NCBI GenBank assembly: GCA_934322085.1
Contig: CAKRGF010000017.1
Coordinates: 1 to 56,519 of the forward strand
Reading direction: 5' to 3'
Origin: an uncultured Eubacterium sp.
GTDB taxonomy: Bacteria > Bacillota > Clostridia > Lachnospirales > Lachnospiraceae
DNA length: 56,519 nt
Of this stretch, positions 25,561 through 33,913 are shown one piece after another; position 1 is the first letter of the stretch, and each line of letters begins with the position of its first letter. A model generated the notes under the pieces. The model was not told the origin of the DNA. It worked only from the letters and a program-made list of their open reading frames with translations, and ran no database searches. A program made the position numbers and the translations under genes.

Positions 25561-27168
25561 ATGGCTGTAAAGTACGTTTTTGTAACTGGCGGTGTTGTTT
25601 CCGGTTTAGGAAAAGGAATTACTGCCGCTTCTTTAGGTCGATTGTTGAAAATGCGTGGCTACAAAGTGACCATGCAGAAGTTTGACCCGTATATCAATAT
25701 TGACCCGGGTACGATGAATCCAATTCAGCATGGTGAAGTATTCGTCACCGATGACGGTGCAGAAACCGATTTGGATTTGGGACATTATGAGCGCTTCATT
25801 GATGAAAGCCTCACCAAACAGAGTAATGTCACAACCGGTAAAGTTTACTGGTCGGTTCTTTCCAAAGAACGCCGTGGTGATTACGGTGGTGGAACCGTAC
25901 AGGTAATCCCTCATATTACAAATGAATTAAAAAGCCGTTTTTACCGCAACGATGGTGTAAAAGAAACGCAGATTGCCATCATTGAAGTCGGAGGTACGGT
26001 TGGTGATATCGAGAGCCAGCCATTTTTAGAGGCAATTCGTCAGTTCCAGTTAGATGTCGGACATGAAAATGCGATTTTGATTCACGTTACATTAGTTCCT
26101 TATTTAAAGGCATCGCAGGAATTGAAATCCAAACCAACACAAGCAAGTGTAAAAGAACTTCAAGGTATGGGAATCCAGCCGGATATTGTTGTATGCCGTA
26201 CCGAGGTACCTCTCGACAAAGCAATCCGTGACAAGATTTCCTTGTTCTGTAATGTACCAAACAGTCAGGTTATCCAGAACTTAGATGTCGAAACACTTTA
26301 TGAAGTACCTCTTGCCATGGAGAAAGAAAACCTTGCACAGACCGTCTGCAAATGTCTTCACTTGGATTGTCCGGAACCGGATATCAAGGGCTGGGAAGAT
26401 ATGGTAAATTCTATTAAGAACTTAAACAAAGAAGTAACCGTTGCCCTCGTCGGCAAATATACTGCTTTGCATGATGCTTATATCAGTGTTGTTGAATCCT
26501 TAAAGCACGGTGGTTTCGCCCACAATGCACAGGTCAACATCAAATGGGTAAATTCAGAAGATGTAACTCCTGAAAATGTCGCTGATTTTTTAGGCGATGT
26601 AAGTGGTGTTTTAGTACCGGGTGGTTTTGGTGACCGCGGTATTGATGGTAAAATTTATGCTATCCAGTATGCCCGCGAAAATAACATTCCATTCCTTGGT
26701 CTCTGCCTTGGTATGCAGTTATCCATCGTTGAATTTGCACGTAATGTTATCGGCTGGAATGACGCTCACAGTGCGGAATTAGACCCGTCTACAACGCATC
26801 CGGTAATCCACCTGATGCCTGACCAGAATGGCATTGAGGATATCGGCGGTACCTTACGTCTTGGTTCTTACCCATGTGTTCTTGCAAAAGACAGTAAAGC
26901 TTATGCGCTGTACGGTGAAGAAACAATTCATGAAAGACACCGCCACCGCTATGAGGTAAATAACTACTATCGTGATGACTTAGAGAAAAACGGCATGAAA
27001 CTTTCCGGACTTTCACCGGATGGACGAATCGTTGAAATGTTAGAGATTCCGGAACATCCTTGGTTCGTTGCCACACAGGCTCATCCGGAGTTTAAATCTC
27101 GTCCAAACCATCCACATCCGCTATTTAAAGGATTTGTTGGTGCAGCACTTGAGTATCAGGATAAGTAA
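25561..27168 (+). CDS. pyrG: CTP synthase
   Basis: PyrG aminates UTP to CTP with ATP and glutamine. The 535-residue protein has the N-terminal synthetase domain ('KYVFVTGGVVSGLGKGI', residues 4-20) and a C-terminal class I glutamine amidotransferase with 'GLCLGMQ' (nucleophile C382) and 'AHPE' near the end. I prefer the ATG at 25561 (GGAG seven bases upstream, and matching the usual N-terminus) to the in-frame ATG at 25549. It is a single-gene transcript ended by the long hairpin downstream. Confidence 0.96.
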   Translation: MAVKYVFVTGGVVSGLGKGITAASLGRLLKMRGYKVTMQKFDPYINIDPGTMNPIQHGEVFVTDDGAETDLDLGHYERFIDESLTKQSNVTTGKVYWSVLSKERRGDYGGGTVQVIPHITNELKSRFYRNDGVKETQIAIIEVGGTVGDIESQPFLEAIRQFQLDVGHENAILIHVTLVPYLKASQELKSKPTQASVKELQGMGIQPDIVVCRTEVPLDKAIRDKISLFCNVPNSQVIQNLDVETLYEVPLAMEKENLAQTVCKCLHLDCPEPDIKGWEDMVNSIKNLNKEVTVALVGKYTALHDAYISVVESLKHGGFAHNAQVNIKWVNSEDVTPENVADFLGDVSGVLVPGGFGDRGIDGKIYAIQYARENNIPFLGLCLGMQLSIVEFARNVIGWNDAHSAELDPSTTHPVIHLMPDQNGIEDIGGTLRLGSYPCVLAKDSKAYALYGEETIHERHRHRYEVNNYYRDDLEKNGMKLSGLSPDGRIVEMLEIPEHPWFVATQAHPEFKSRPNHPHPLFKGFVGAALEYQDK

Positions 27169-27186
27169 GAATAAGTAATCTATATA

Positions 27187-27271
27187 AAAAAAGAAGAAAT
27201 GATAATTGGCTCGAAACAAAAGATTCGCTTCGCGAATAAGGTTTCTCTCCAATTATCATTTCTTCTTTTTT
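27187..27271. terminator. Long nested hairpin between pyrG and trpF
   Basis: A perfect 23-bp inverted repeat (AAAAAAGAAGAAATGATAAT, then TGG, and complement) encloses a second pairing (GAAAC with GTTTC) and an inner hairpin ATTCGC-TTC-GCGAAT. A-run and T-run flanks let it end both pyrG and the convergent trpF. It is far longer than an ordinary terminator, so it may have another role too. Confidence 0.8.
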
Positions 27272-27290
27272 ATAAGTTACTTATCTTACT

Positions 27291-27920
27291 TTACTTTTCT
27301 GAACTTCCCCGTACCGCCCTCACAAAAGCTTCTATTCGTTCTTTACTCTTTCCGTTACCATCTGCCCGCTCTACACCGGAACTGGTGTCCACACCATCAA
27401 TCTTTCCCGTGCAGGCAGCCAGAGCCTCCCCCACATTGTCCGGATTAAGCCCACCGGCAAGCAATACTTGTTTCTCTGTCGAAGGAAGCTTTTGCAGCAA
27501 ATCCCAGTCAAATGTTTTTCCGCTTCCCGGAACTGCAGCATCCATAACAAATCCAACGACCTCATCCATTTGTTCATAGTGTGAAAAAGCATCCATGTCA
27601 CTTACATTAAACGCCTTAAGGACCGGAATCTGGCAGGAAATGATGATCTGGTCTTCTACCTTGCCATGAATCTGAATTGCCGAAAAGCCGGCATCCACAA
27701 CCGCTTCCACCTGCTCTTTTGTCGGACTTACCGTAACCGCCACTGAAGCAATGTCTGCCGGAAGTTTAGCAATTAATTTCTCTGCCCGCTCTAACGAGAG
27801 ATTGCGTTTACTTTTTTTGAAAAACAGCACAAAGCCGGCATAATTAATACCGGCTTTTGCTATATATCCAATTTCTTCTTCGGAAGTAATGCCACAAATT
27901 TTTATCAAAGGGTTCTTCAT
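27291..27920 (-). CDS. trpF: Phosphoribosylanthranilate isomerase
   Basis: TrpF catalyses the third step of tryptophan synthesis, an Amadori rearrangement of phosphoribosylanthranilate. The 209-residue TIM barrel shows 'KICGIT' (7-12; catalytic Cys), 'GFSAIQIHG' and the phosphate-binding 'GGLNPDNVGEAL' and 'GVDTSSGVE'. The catalytic aspartate is in the last motif. No other trp gene is in the window, so trpF is separated from any trp operon here. The start follows GAGGT. Its 3' end meets pyrG convergently. Confidence 0.94.
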   Translation of the reverse strand: MKNPLIKICGITSEEEIGYIAKAGINYAGFVLFFKKSKRNLSLERAEKLIAKLPADIASVAVTVSPTKEQVEAVVDAGFSAIQIHGKVEDQIIISCQIPVLKAFNVSDMDAFSHYEQMDEVVGFVMDAAVPGSGKTFDWDLLQKLPSTEKQVLLAGGLNPDNVGEALAACTGKIDGVDTSSGVERADGNGKSKERIEAFVRAVRGSSEK

Positions 27921-27978
27921 CTTATCTACCTCGTTTCATTCAATCATTGACATGATTCCATTATACATACCAAGTGCT

Positions 27979-28113
27979 TTAATGACAACCCTTACATTTG
28001 CTGCAGTCACCGCCACAGCTTCCTTTTCCATTTTTACGGTCTTTTCTCATGCCAAATAGAATAGCGGCTACAATCACCACAAGAATACCTGCTACAATAA
28101 TTGTTCCCCACAT
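27979..28113 (-). CDS. FeoB-associated Cys-rich membrane protein
   Basis: A 44-residue protein: an N-terminal membrane helix (WGTIIVAGILVVIVAAILFG) and a short basic, cysteine-rich tail (SCGGDCSKCKGCH) with four cysteines and a final histidine. This architecture is typical of a small protein family encoded next to feoB in Firmicutes, thought to help ferrous iron transport by holding iron at the membrane. I chose the ATG at 28113, with AAAGGAG upstream; the longer frame has no ribosome site. It follows feoB by 111 bases, with a hairpin in the gap. Confidence 0.88.
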   Translation of the reverse strand: MWGTIIVAGILVVIVAAILFGMRKDRKNGKGSCGGDCSKCKGCH

Positions 28114-28144
28114 ATTGACACACTCCTTTCGATTCAAAAGGCTA

Positions 28145-28170
28145 GACCTGCATTCCAAAAAATGCAGGTC
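28145..28170. other. Hairpin between feoB and the Cys-rich gene
   Basis: A perfect 10-bp stem (GACCTGCATT and its complement) with a 6-base loop and no following T-run. In an operon this may act as an RNA-processing or stability element that separates feoB from the small downstream gene. Confidence 0.5.
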
Positions 28171-28224
28171 ATATCCAAATGGCTTATTTATGTTCAAAAT
28201 GTTTTTTACAAATTTTTGAGATGA

Positions 28225-30753
28225 TTACTTGGAGGCAGCAACACTCGTTTTGCCAACTTTTAATGTCTGGCTTTCTTTATAAGGACGAACCAGAAGGTAA
28301 ATCATTCCAATAATTACCAAGATAGCAACTACTGTCCAGATACTGAATACGCCCTGTGCGAGCAAACCAATGTTATTTACAATCAAACCAATCAAGTAAG
28401 CAAATCCACACTGATAACCAACGGCTACGAAGAACCATTTACGGTTATTCATCTCACGTTTAATCGCACCCATTGCTGCGAAACATGGAGCACACAAAAG
28501 GTTAAATGCTAAGAATGCATAACCACTGACTGCGGTAAAGTTTGCAGCCATGTTCTGATATACAGTGCCATCACCGGCAGAGTACAGAATACCAAGTGTA
28601 CCAACGATATTCTCTTTTGCCACAAGTCCTGTAATCGAAGCAACAGTTGCCTGCCAGTTGCCCCATCCAAGAGGAGCGAACAACCAAGCGATTGCTTTAC
28701 CAATTACTGCCAAAATACTAGCATCGATTTCATCCTCAGAAAGCATACGGAATGTTCCGTCTACTACACCGAAGTATGTTGTAAACCATACAAAGATTGT
28801 GGAAAGAAGGATGATAGTACCTGCCTTCTTAATAAAGCTCCAGCCACGCTCCCACATGCTGCGAAGTACCGTACCAACGGTTGGCAGATGGTAAGCAGGA
28901 AGCTCCATAACGAACGGTGCCGGGTCACCAGCAAACAATTTCGTTTTCTTCAAAATAATACCAGATACGATAACAGCTCCAATACCAAGGAAGTATGCGG
29001 AAGGAGCAACCCATGAAGCACCACCGAAAATAGCTCCGGCAACCATTGCGATAAATGGAAGTTTTGCTCCACAAGGGATAAATGTTGTTGTCATAATTGT
29101 CATCTTACGGTCACGGTCATTCTCGATTGTACGGGAAGCCATGATACCGGGAACACCACATCCGGAACCAATCAACATTGGGATAAAGGATTTACCGGAC
29201 AAACCGAAACGGCGGAAAATACGGTCCATGATAAATGCGATACGTGCCATGTAACCACATGCCTCCAAAAATGCCAAAAAGATAAACAATACAAGCATCT
29301 GAGGAACGAATCCGAGTACGGCTCCGACACCGGCTACAATACCATCCATAATCAATCCATACAAAGGTTCTGCACAAACCGGATTTCCTTCGTCATCCAA
29401 AAGTGCCTTATCAAGCAATGCCGGGATACCAGGAACCCAAACACCATAATCTGCAGGATCTGGCTCTTCCAAGCCTTTTTCATTGACATATTTCTCTGCA
29501 TCTTTGAAGGACATACCATTTACGGTTTCTTCATCTACACCATCCGGTACTGCATCGTAATATACATCAATTTCATCTGTTGCCAAAGTTTCTTCATCTT
29601 CTACTTCATATTTTACAGAAGCTTCAGAAGAACCCTTTGCATCTAACTCTGCCATCTTTTTCTTTGTTGCATCAACATCAATGGCATCCTCATCGTCTGT
29701 TACCAGTACGCCATAAGCATCCAATGCGTTGGTTGCCTGTGTATAGCTGTCAGCATCTTCTTCGTAAGCAGAAGTTCCGATGCCGAACAAGTGCCAGCCA
29801 TCACCGAACACACCATCATTTGCCCAGTCAGTAGCAATTGTACCAACTGTTGTAACAGAAACATAGTATACGATAAACATAACAACCGCAAAGATTGGCA
29901 GTGCCAAAATTCGGTTTGTAACAATCTTATCAATCTTATCGGAAATTGTAAGCTTTCCGGATTTTGCTTTTTTCAGACAGCCATCAATGACAGATGTTAT
30001 GTAGCTGTATCTCTCGTTTGTGATAATACTTTCTACATCGTCATCAAATGTCTCTTCCAGAGAAGAAATCTCACTGCTGACATCTGGTACAGAAGCCATC
30101 TGCTCAATAATCTTATCATCACTCTCCAAAAGTTTGATTGCATAGAAACGTTTCAACTCATCTTTAATCTGTCCGTCTAACATTGACTCAACAGAATGAA
30201 TTGCCATCTCTACTCCTTCAGCAAATTCATGAACCGGTGCTTCATAACCTTTCTTTGCTGCAGCCAAAGCCTTTTTCGCAGCATCCTCAATACCGGTTCC
30301 TTTCAGGGCAGAAATCTCAACCACGTCGCATCCAAGAACTTTGCTCAGTTCTTTAATGTTGATGACATCGCCATTTTTCTTTACAATATCCATCATGTTG
30401 ACAGCCATAACAACCGGAATACCAAGTTCCAGAAGCTGTGTGGTCAAGTACAGGTTACGCTCAATGTTCGAACCATCTACAATATTTAAAATCGCATCCG
30501 GTCTCTCATTGATTAAGTAATTTCTGGCAACTACCTCTTCCAATGTATATGGGGAAAGAGAATAAATACCAGGCAAGTCAGTGATAACAACGTCTGAGCT
30601 GCCACCTGCCAAACTCTTCTTCAGCTTTCCTTCTTTTTTCTCTACTGTTACACCAGGCCAGTTACCAACAAACTGATTGGCACCGGTCAAAGCGTTAAAC
30701 AATGTTGTCTTACCGCTATTCGGGTTACCCGCAAGCGCAATCGTAATAGCCAT
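28225..30753 (-). CDS. feoB: Ferrous iron transport protein B, with acidic external insert
   Basis: FeoB is the GTPase-linked membrane permease for Fe(II). Residues 1-165 form the G domain: G1 'GNPNSGKT' (9-16), G3 'DLPG' (59-62), G4 as 'NMMD' (119-122; usually NxxD) and G5 'SALKG'. A helical spacer and then a multi-helix membrane domain (from about 282) with the conserved gate regions 'GSGCGVPGIMASRT' and 'FIPCGAKLPF' follow. Between the first and second helices lies an acidic insert of about 110 residues (327-437), with many D and E and no cysteine; most FeoB proteins are much shorter there. The total is 842 residues against roughly 650-770 for common forms. It is third in the feoA-feoA-feoB-Cys-rich operon, with an extra operator just upstream. 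Confidence 0.95.
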   Translation of the reverse strand: MAITIALAGNPNSGKTTLFNALTGANQFVGNWPGVTVEKKEGKLKKSLAGGSSDVVITDLPGIYSLSPYTLEEVVARNYLINERPDAILNIVDGSNIERNLYLTTQLLELGIPVVMAVNMMDIVKKNGDVINIKELSKVLGCDVVEISALKGTGIEDAAKKALAAAKKGYEAPVHEFAEGVEMAIHSVESMLDGQIKDELKRFYAIKLLESDDKIIEQMASVPDVSSEISSLEETFDDDVESIITNERYSYITSVIDGCLKKAKSGKLTISDKIDKIVTNRILALPIFAVVMFIVYYVSVTTVGTIATDWANDGVFGDGWHLFGIGTSAYEEDADSYTQATNALDAYGVLVTDDEDAIDVDATKKKMAELDAKGSSEASVKYEVEDEETLATDEIDVYYDAVPDGVDEETVNGMSFKDAEKYVNEKGLEEPDPADYGVWVPGIPALLDKALLDDEGNPVCAEPLYGLIMDGIVAGVGAVLGFVPQMLVLFIFLAFLEACGYMARIAFIMDRIFRRFGLSGKSFIPMLIGSGCGVPGIMASRTIENDRDRKMTIMTTTFIPCGAKLPFIAMVAGAIFGGASWVAPSAYFLGIGAVIVSGIILKKTKLFAGDPAPFVMELPAYHLPTVGTVLRSMWERGWSFIKKAGTIILLSTIFVWFTTYFGVVDGTFRMLSEDEIDASILAVIGKAIAWLFAPLGWGNWQATVASITGLVAKENIVGTLGILYSAGDGTVYQNMAANFTAVSGYAFLAFNLLCAPCFAAMGAIKREMNNRKWFFVAVGYQCGFAYLIGLIVNNIGLLAQGVFSIWTVVAILVIIGMIYLLVRPYKESQTLKVGKTSVAASK

Positions 30754-30813
30754 TTCTTTTTCTCCTTTTCTAAGTTTGATATTTCTATCTTGTATTTGTT
30801 TTGACTTTCCCTT

Positions 30814-30829
30814 GTTAGTTTTTACTAAC
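30814..30829. promoter_or_regulatory. Second DtxR-type operator, upstream of feoB
   Basis: GTTAGT-TTTT-ACTAAC, a perfect 6-4-6 inverted repeat in the 91-base gap between feoA and feoB. The same 6-4-6 arms (GTTAGT/ACTAAC) occur in the main feo promoter. The match suggests binding by the divergent DtxR-type regulator at both places. Confidence 0.7.
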
Positions 30830-30844
30830 TATGACACAAAAAAA

Positions 30845-31063
30845 TTACTGAACTTCAATCATTTCTGCGTCAGCTTTACGCAAGGATAATTCATAGCCAC
30901 GTACGGTAACCTCAACTGGGTCTCCAAGCGGTGCTACTTTCCTTACAAAAATATCAACTCCTTTGGTAATACCCATGTCCATAATACGCCTTTTTACCGG
31001 ACCTTCGCCTGTCAACTTTGTAACTTTTACTGTGCTGCCAGGTGTCACCTCTCTCAATGTCAT
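30845..31063 (-). CDS. feoA: FeoA family protein (second)
   Basis: A 72-residue SH3-like FeoA protein (TLREVTPGSTVKVTKLTGEG, KRRIMDMGITKGVDIFV, GDPVEVTVRGYELSLRKADA). FeoA binds or assists the FeoB G-domain and is needed for Fe(II) uptake. This copy matches the classic FeoA pattern best of the two. The start has AAGGAGG upstream; it follows the first FeoA gene by 12 bases and precedes feoB. Confidence 0.93.
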   Translation of the reverse strand: MTLREVTPGSTVKVTKLTGEGPVKRRIMDMGITKGVDIFVRKVAPLGDPVEVTVRGYELSLRKADAEMIEVQ

Positions 31064-31075
31064 TGTCTTTCCTCC

Positions 31076-31288
31076 TTAAATCATTATCTTATTTGCCATA
31101 TCTTTTCCAAGTGCAACGCGGGAATCTTTGACATTCAAAATCATATTGCCGCTGATTTCCGATACCACTGTCACAACCCCGCCGGTCACAAAGCCTAAGT
31201 TCTCTAGGAATTTCTTTGTCTCTTCACGACCGCCAATTCGTTTAATCGTGTTTGGCTCGCCCACTTTCGCCATCGTTAAAGGCATCAT
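31076..31288 (-). CDS. FeoA family protein (first)
   Basis: A 70-residue FeoA-like SH3 protein (PLTMAKVGEPNTIKRIGG, then FLENLGFVTGGVVTVVSEIS and VKDSRVALGKDMANKIMI). Double FeoA genes are common in Clostridia, and the two probably have distinct roles in the Feo complex. I prefer the ATG at 31288, with AAGGA seven bases upstream, over the in-frame start at 31324. It is the first gene of the iron operon, 70 bases downstream of the operator-promoter. Confidence 0.9.
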   Translation of the reverse strand: MMPLTMAKVGEPNTIKRIGGREETKKFLENLGFVTGGVVTVVSEISGNMILNVKDSRVALGKDMANKIMI

Positions 31289-31357
31289 TCCATCATCCTT
31301 TCTGTATCGCGTCATAAATGACATGACGGTTGATAATGAATTCTATCACTTACGCAA

Positions 31358-31389
31358 GTTAGTATACACTAACGTATATTAGCTGTCAA
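31358..31389 (-). promoter_or_regulatory. feo promoter with overlapping operator
   Basis: On the minus strand TTGACA (31384-31389), a 17-base spacer and TATACT (31361-31366) form a strong promoter. The 6-4-6 inverted repeat GTTAGT-ATAC-ACTAAC (31358-31373) covers the -10 box, and a third, imperfect half-site (ATTAGC) follows at 31378-31383. A repressor bound here would block transcription directly, as expected for an Fe(II)-bound DtxR-type protein. Confidence 0.8.
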
Positions 31390-31422
31390 GAACTTTATGA
31401 GTTTTTTTCGCGATAAAACGAA

Positions 31423-31451
31423 TTGATTCATCTGCAAAAGAATGTTATACT
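31423..31451 (+). promoter_or_regulatory. Promoter of the DtxR-type regulator
   Basis: TTGATT (31423-31428) and TATACT (31446-31451), 17-base spacer. A small GGGGATACCCC inverted repeat lies downstream, near 31472-31482, in the leader. Confidence 0.7.
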
Positions 31452-31517
31452 ATATAATACAATGCGAATGGGGATACCCCCAGTATATATTTTTTTGGAG
31501 AGGAGTTACTTATATAT

Positions 31518-31889
31518 ATGAAGAAAAAATATAATGAATCCGCTGAAGATTATTTGGAAACTATCCTTATATTAAGTAAAACACTGCCGGTTGTCCGTGC
31601 CGTTGACATTGCTACCGAATTAGATTTCAAAAAATCCAGTGTCAGTGTCGCCATGAAAAACCTGCGTGAAAAGGGACATATTACCGTAACCGATGCCGGT
31701 TACATCTATTTGACGGATTCTGGGAAAAAAATTGCCGAAATGGTCTATGAGCGTCATGACGTTTTGATGCACTACTTAATTTCTCTTGGTGTTGACGAAA
31801 AAACTGCCGAGGAAGATGCCTGCAAAATTGAGCATATCATCAGCGAAGAAAGTTTTCAGGCAATTAAAAACACTTTTATTAAAAAATAA
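31518..31889 (+). CDS. DtxR/MntR-family metal-dependent regulator (short form)
   Basis: A 123-residue metalloregulator with an N-terminal winged helix (ESAEDYLETILILSKTLPVV, FKKSSVSVAMKNLREKGHI) and the helical metal-binding dimerisation domain (MVYERHDVLMHYLISLGVDE, EDACKIEHIISEESF). Candidate metal ligands include E79-R-H81, E106 and H107. It lacks the C-terminal SH3 domain of full DtxR, like MntR. It is divergent from feoA-feoA-feoB and the shared region carries a matching operator, so it is probably the Fe(II)-dependent repressor of that operon. The ATG follows GGAGAGGAG. A terminator follows the gene. Confidence 0.9.
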   Translation: MKKKYNESAEDYLETILILSKTLPVVRAVDIATELDFKKSSVSVAMKNLREKGHITVTDAGYIYLTDSGKKIAEMVYERHDVLMHYLISLGVDEKTAEEDACKIEHIISEESFQAIKNTFIKK

Positions 31890-31910
31890 CGATTCAAAAC
31901 TACATATATA

Positions 31911-31955
31911 AAAACACCCTTTGTCTATGCCTGCACAGACAAAGGGTGTTTTTTA
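31911..31955 (+). terminator. Terminator of the DtxR-type gene
   Basis: A 14-bp stem (AACACCCTTTGTCT and complement), 10-base loop and a T-run. Confidence 0.9.
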
Positions 31956-31977
31956 TATCGTTTCTTATTTACATAAA

Positions 31978-32012
31978 ATAAACCGCCTGTAACGACTGTT
32001 ACAAGCGGTTTT
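31978..32012 (-). terminator. Terminator of tRNA-Arg
   Basis: On the minus strand AACCGCTTGTAAC pairs with GTTACAGGCGGTT, followed by TATTTTA. Confidence 0.8.
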
Positions 32013-32014
32013 CA

Positions 32015-32088
32015 CGTACGTGAGAGGATTCGAACCCCCGACACCTTGGTCCGTAGCCAAGTGCTCTATCCAGCTGAGCTACACGTAC
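32015..32088 (-). tRNA. tRNA-Arg (anticodon ACG)
   Basis: Cloverleaf on the minus strand: acceptor GTACGTG with CACGTAC; anticodon arm CTTGG-CTACGGA-CCAAG gives ACG (read as ICG after modification); discriminator G; CCA not encoded. Confidence 0.95.
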
Positions 32089-32154
32089 AACGCAAGTATT
32101 ATAATAGCGCAGCCGTCATGAAAAGTCAAGCACTTTTTTTATTTTTTTATATCT

Positions 32155-33891
32155 TTATAATTGAAGCTCCATCCCCGGTTTTAAGAAGGAATAAAAACTG
32201 GCTTTTGGCACACAGTCCGTATCCCACAAATATTTATTCTGATGATTGTTTTCATACAACGGATAATCATCACAAATACCAAATACAGTTACACTTGTAA
32301 TATTGCATGGACCACCATTGTCTGTATCCATCTTAAGCAGAAGCCGCATCATTTCCTCGTAACGATCTGCCTGTGCCTGTAACTGCTCCTCACTTGGAAT
32401 ATACATCCAATCGGCAAGCAACGGAATATCAAAAGACAATTCTGTTACCTGAATCTCAAGCCCTGTCTCCCCATATTTTTTCAGGCAGGTCTTAAAACTT
32501 CCCTCTTTGTCAGAATCAAGAGAAGGGCTCTGCAAGCCTACCGTTGGCTGAAGTCCGATTCCATCAATCAGACCCTTCTCTTTCATTTCCGTTACCATTT
32601 TATAGATGTTTTCCATTTTTTCTGTCTGAAATACATTATAGTCGTTATAAAATAGCTTTACATCCGAATCAGCATATTTTCTGGCATAACGAAATGCATT
32701 TTCCACATAAGCTTCTCCCATCGTAGCATACCACAAATTCTTTTTCGCCTCATTGTGGGTAAAATCATTGTCCTTCTTCGTTGCCGCACGCAGTTTCCAT
32801 CCACCGCTTGTCACAATATATGAATTTTTGTCGACACACACACATTCATTTACCACATCCCAGCAATAAATCACACCTGGGAAGTACTTCTGGCAGTGTT
32901 TGATAACCTGACCAATATAACTTTCCATTCTGGCATCTACCGTATCCGCATCCGCCAGACTCTTGGTCGTATCATAATCTTCATAAAAGAACCACTCCGG
33001 TACCTGATTGTGCCAGACTAATGTATGTCCACGCATCTCAATTCCATTGTCCATACAGAACTGCAATGCCGGGTCACATGTATCATAGCGGCAGGCCGGC
33101 ATGCCATCACTACTATTTTGCGTTGCTTCCTTATCTAATAAACATTCCGGTTTCATTAAATTAGAAAGAACCGTGCTGTTAAAATGTTTGAGAAGCACTC
33201 CTGTCATTCCTTGATGATTCAACGCCATCGTACTTAAGGAGCTTCCATTTAAAGCAGCCCCCACCTTAAAATATTTCTGATAAACATCCTTTAACGGTTT
33301 CTCTGAATCTCCCGTATAAGAGGCTTTATAAGTCGGACATGCCGCCTTCTCTCCTGCCGACGGTTCCGGTATCGCCTTGCGGTCCGCATGCGGTGTTGCA
33401 ACCGGCTCAGGTGTCGGTATCACAGTTGGCGATGCCGTCGGAACTGCCGTTGGTGTCGATGTCTGAACCGGTGCCGTTACAGCCGGCATCTTCGTAGCGA
33501 CCGGCGTTTTCGTAGCAGCTGGCGTCTTTTTAATATAGGAGCAGGAAATTTTTAATTTCTTTTTGTATTTCTTCTTTCCTTGACAAATCAAAACTGTCAC
33601 GTTTGTATTCTTTGCCCCTCGTTTTCCTTTCACTACAATTTGCTTCGTTTTCTTACGAAAACTAATTTTCAACAACTTCTTTGTTTTCTTTGGCTGTGAA
33701 ATTGTCACTTTTGCATTTTTAGCAATATTTTTAACTTTCACCTTTGCCGATGCCGTATTGCCATAAAAAGAAAGCGAAACCTTACTTTTTGCCAACGACG
33801 GCTGTTTCTTTTTTGCAGACGCCATATCCGGCGATAAACAACCAGCAAAAAGAGCTGTAACTAAAACCAATGACCATACTTGCCTTTTCAA
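32155..33891 (-). CDS. Secreted GH10 endo-beta-1,4-xylanase
   Basis: A 578-residue exported enzyme that cleaves the xylan backbone by a retaining mechanism. The N-terminus is a signal peptide, and 'LFAGC' could be a weak lipobox, so it may be a lipoprotein. A lysine-rich Ig-like domain (about 28-118) and a Pro/Thr linker (about 120-170) precede the GH10 barrel (about 195-575). The barrel shows 'GHTLVWHNQVPEWFF', the acid/base E349 in 'WDVVNE' and the nucleophile E484 in 'VTELSFD', all in the expected order. The gene is alone between tRNA-Arg and the leuA leader, with no transporter or other glycosidase beside it. The basic Ig-like domain resembles those of other surface proteins in the window and may hold the enzyme at the cell wall. 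Confidence 0.93.
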   Translation of the reverse strand: MKRQVWSLVLVTALFAGCLSPDMASAKKKQPSLAKSKVSLSFYGNTASAKVKVKNIAKNAKVTISQPKKTKKLLKISFRKKTKQIVVKGKRGAKNTNVTVLICQGKKKYKKKLKISCSYIKKTPAATKTPVATKMPAVTAPVQTSTPTAVPTASPTVIPTPEPVATPHADRKAIPEPSAGEKAACPTYKASYTGDSEKPLKDVYQKYFKVGAALNGSSLSTMALNHQGMTGVLLKHFNSTVLSNLMKPECLLDKEATQNSSDGMPACRYDTCDPALQFCMDNGIEMRGHTLVWHNQVPEWFFYEDYDTTKSLADADTVDARMESYIGQVIKHCQKYFPGVIYCWDVVNECVCVDKNSYIVTSGGWKLRAATKKDNDFTHNEAKKNLWYATMGEAYVENAFRYARKYADSDVKLFYNDYNVFQTEKMENIYKMVTEMKEKGLIDGIGLQPTVGLQSPSLDSDKEGSFKTCLKKYGETGLEIQVTELSFDIPLLADWMYIPSEEQLQAQADRYEEMMRLLLKMDTDNGGPCNITSVTVFGICDDYPLYENNHQNKYLWDTDCVPKASFYSFLKPGMELQL

Positions 33892-33913
33892 AATTCAATA
33901 CCTCCATTATGTA

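Noticed and set aside
27187..27271. End of an insertion sequence or MITE
   Set aside because: There is no transposase and no evident target-site duplication, and the position is perfect for a bidirectional terminator.
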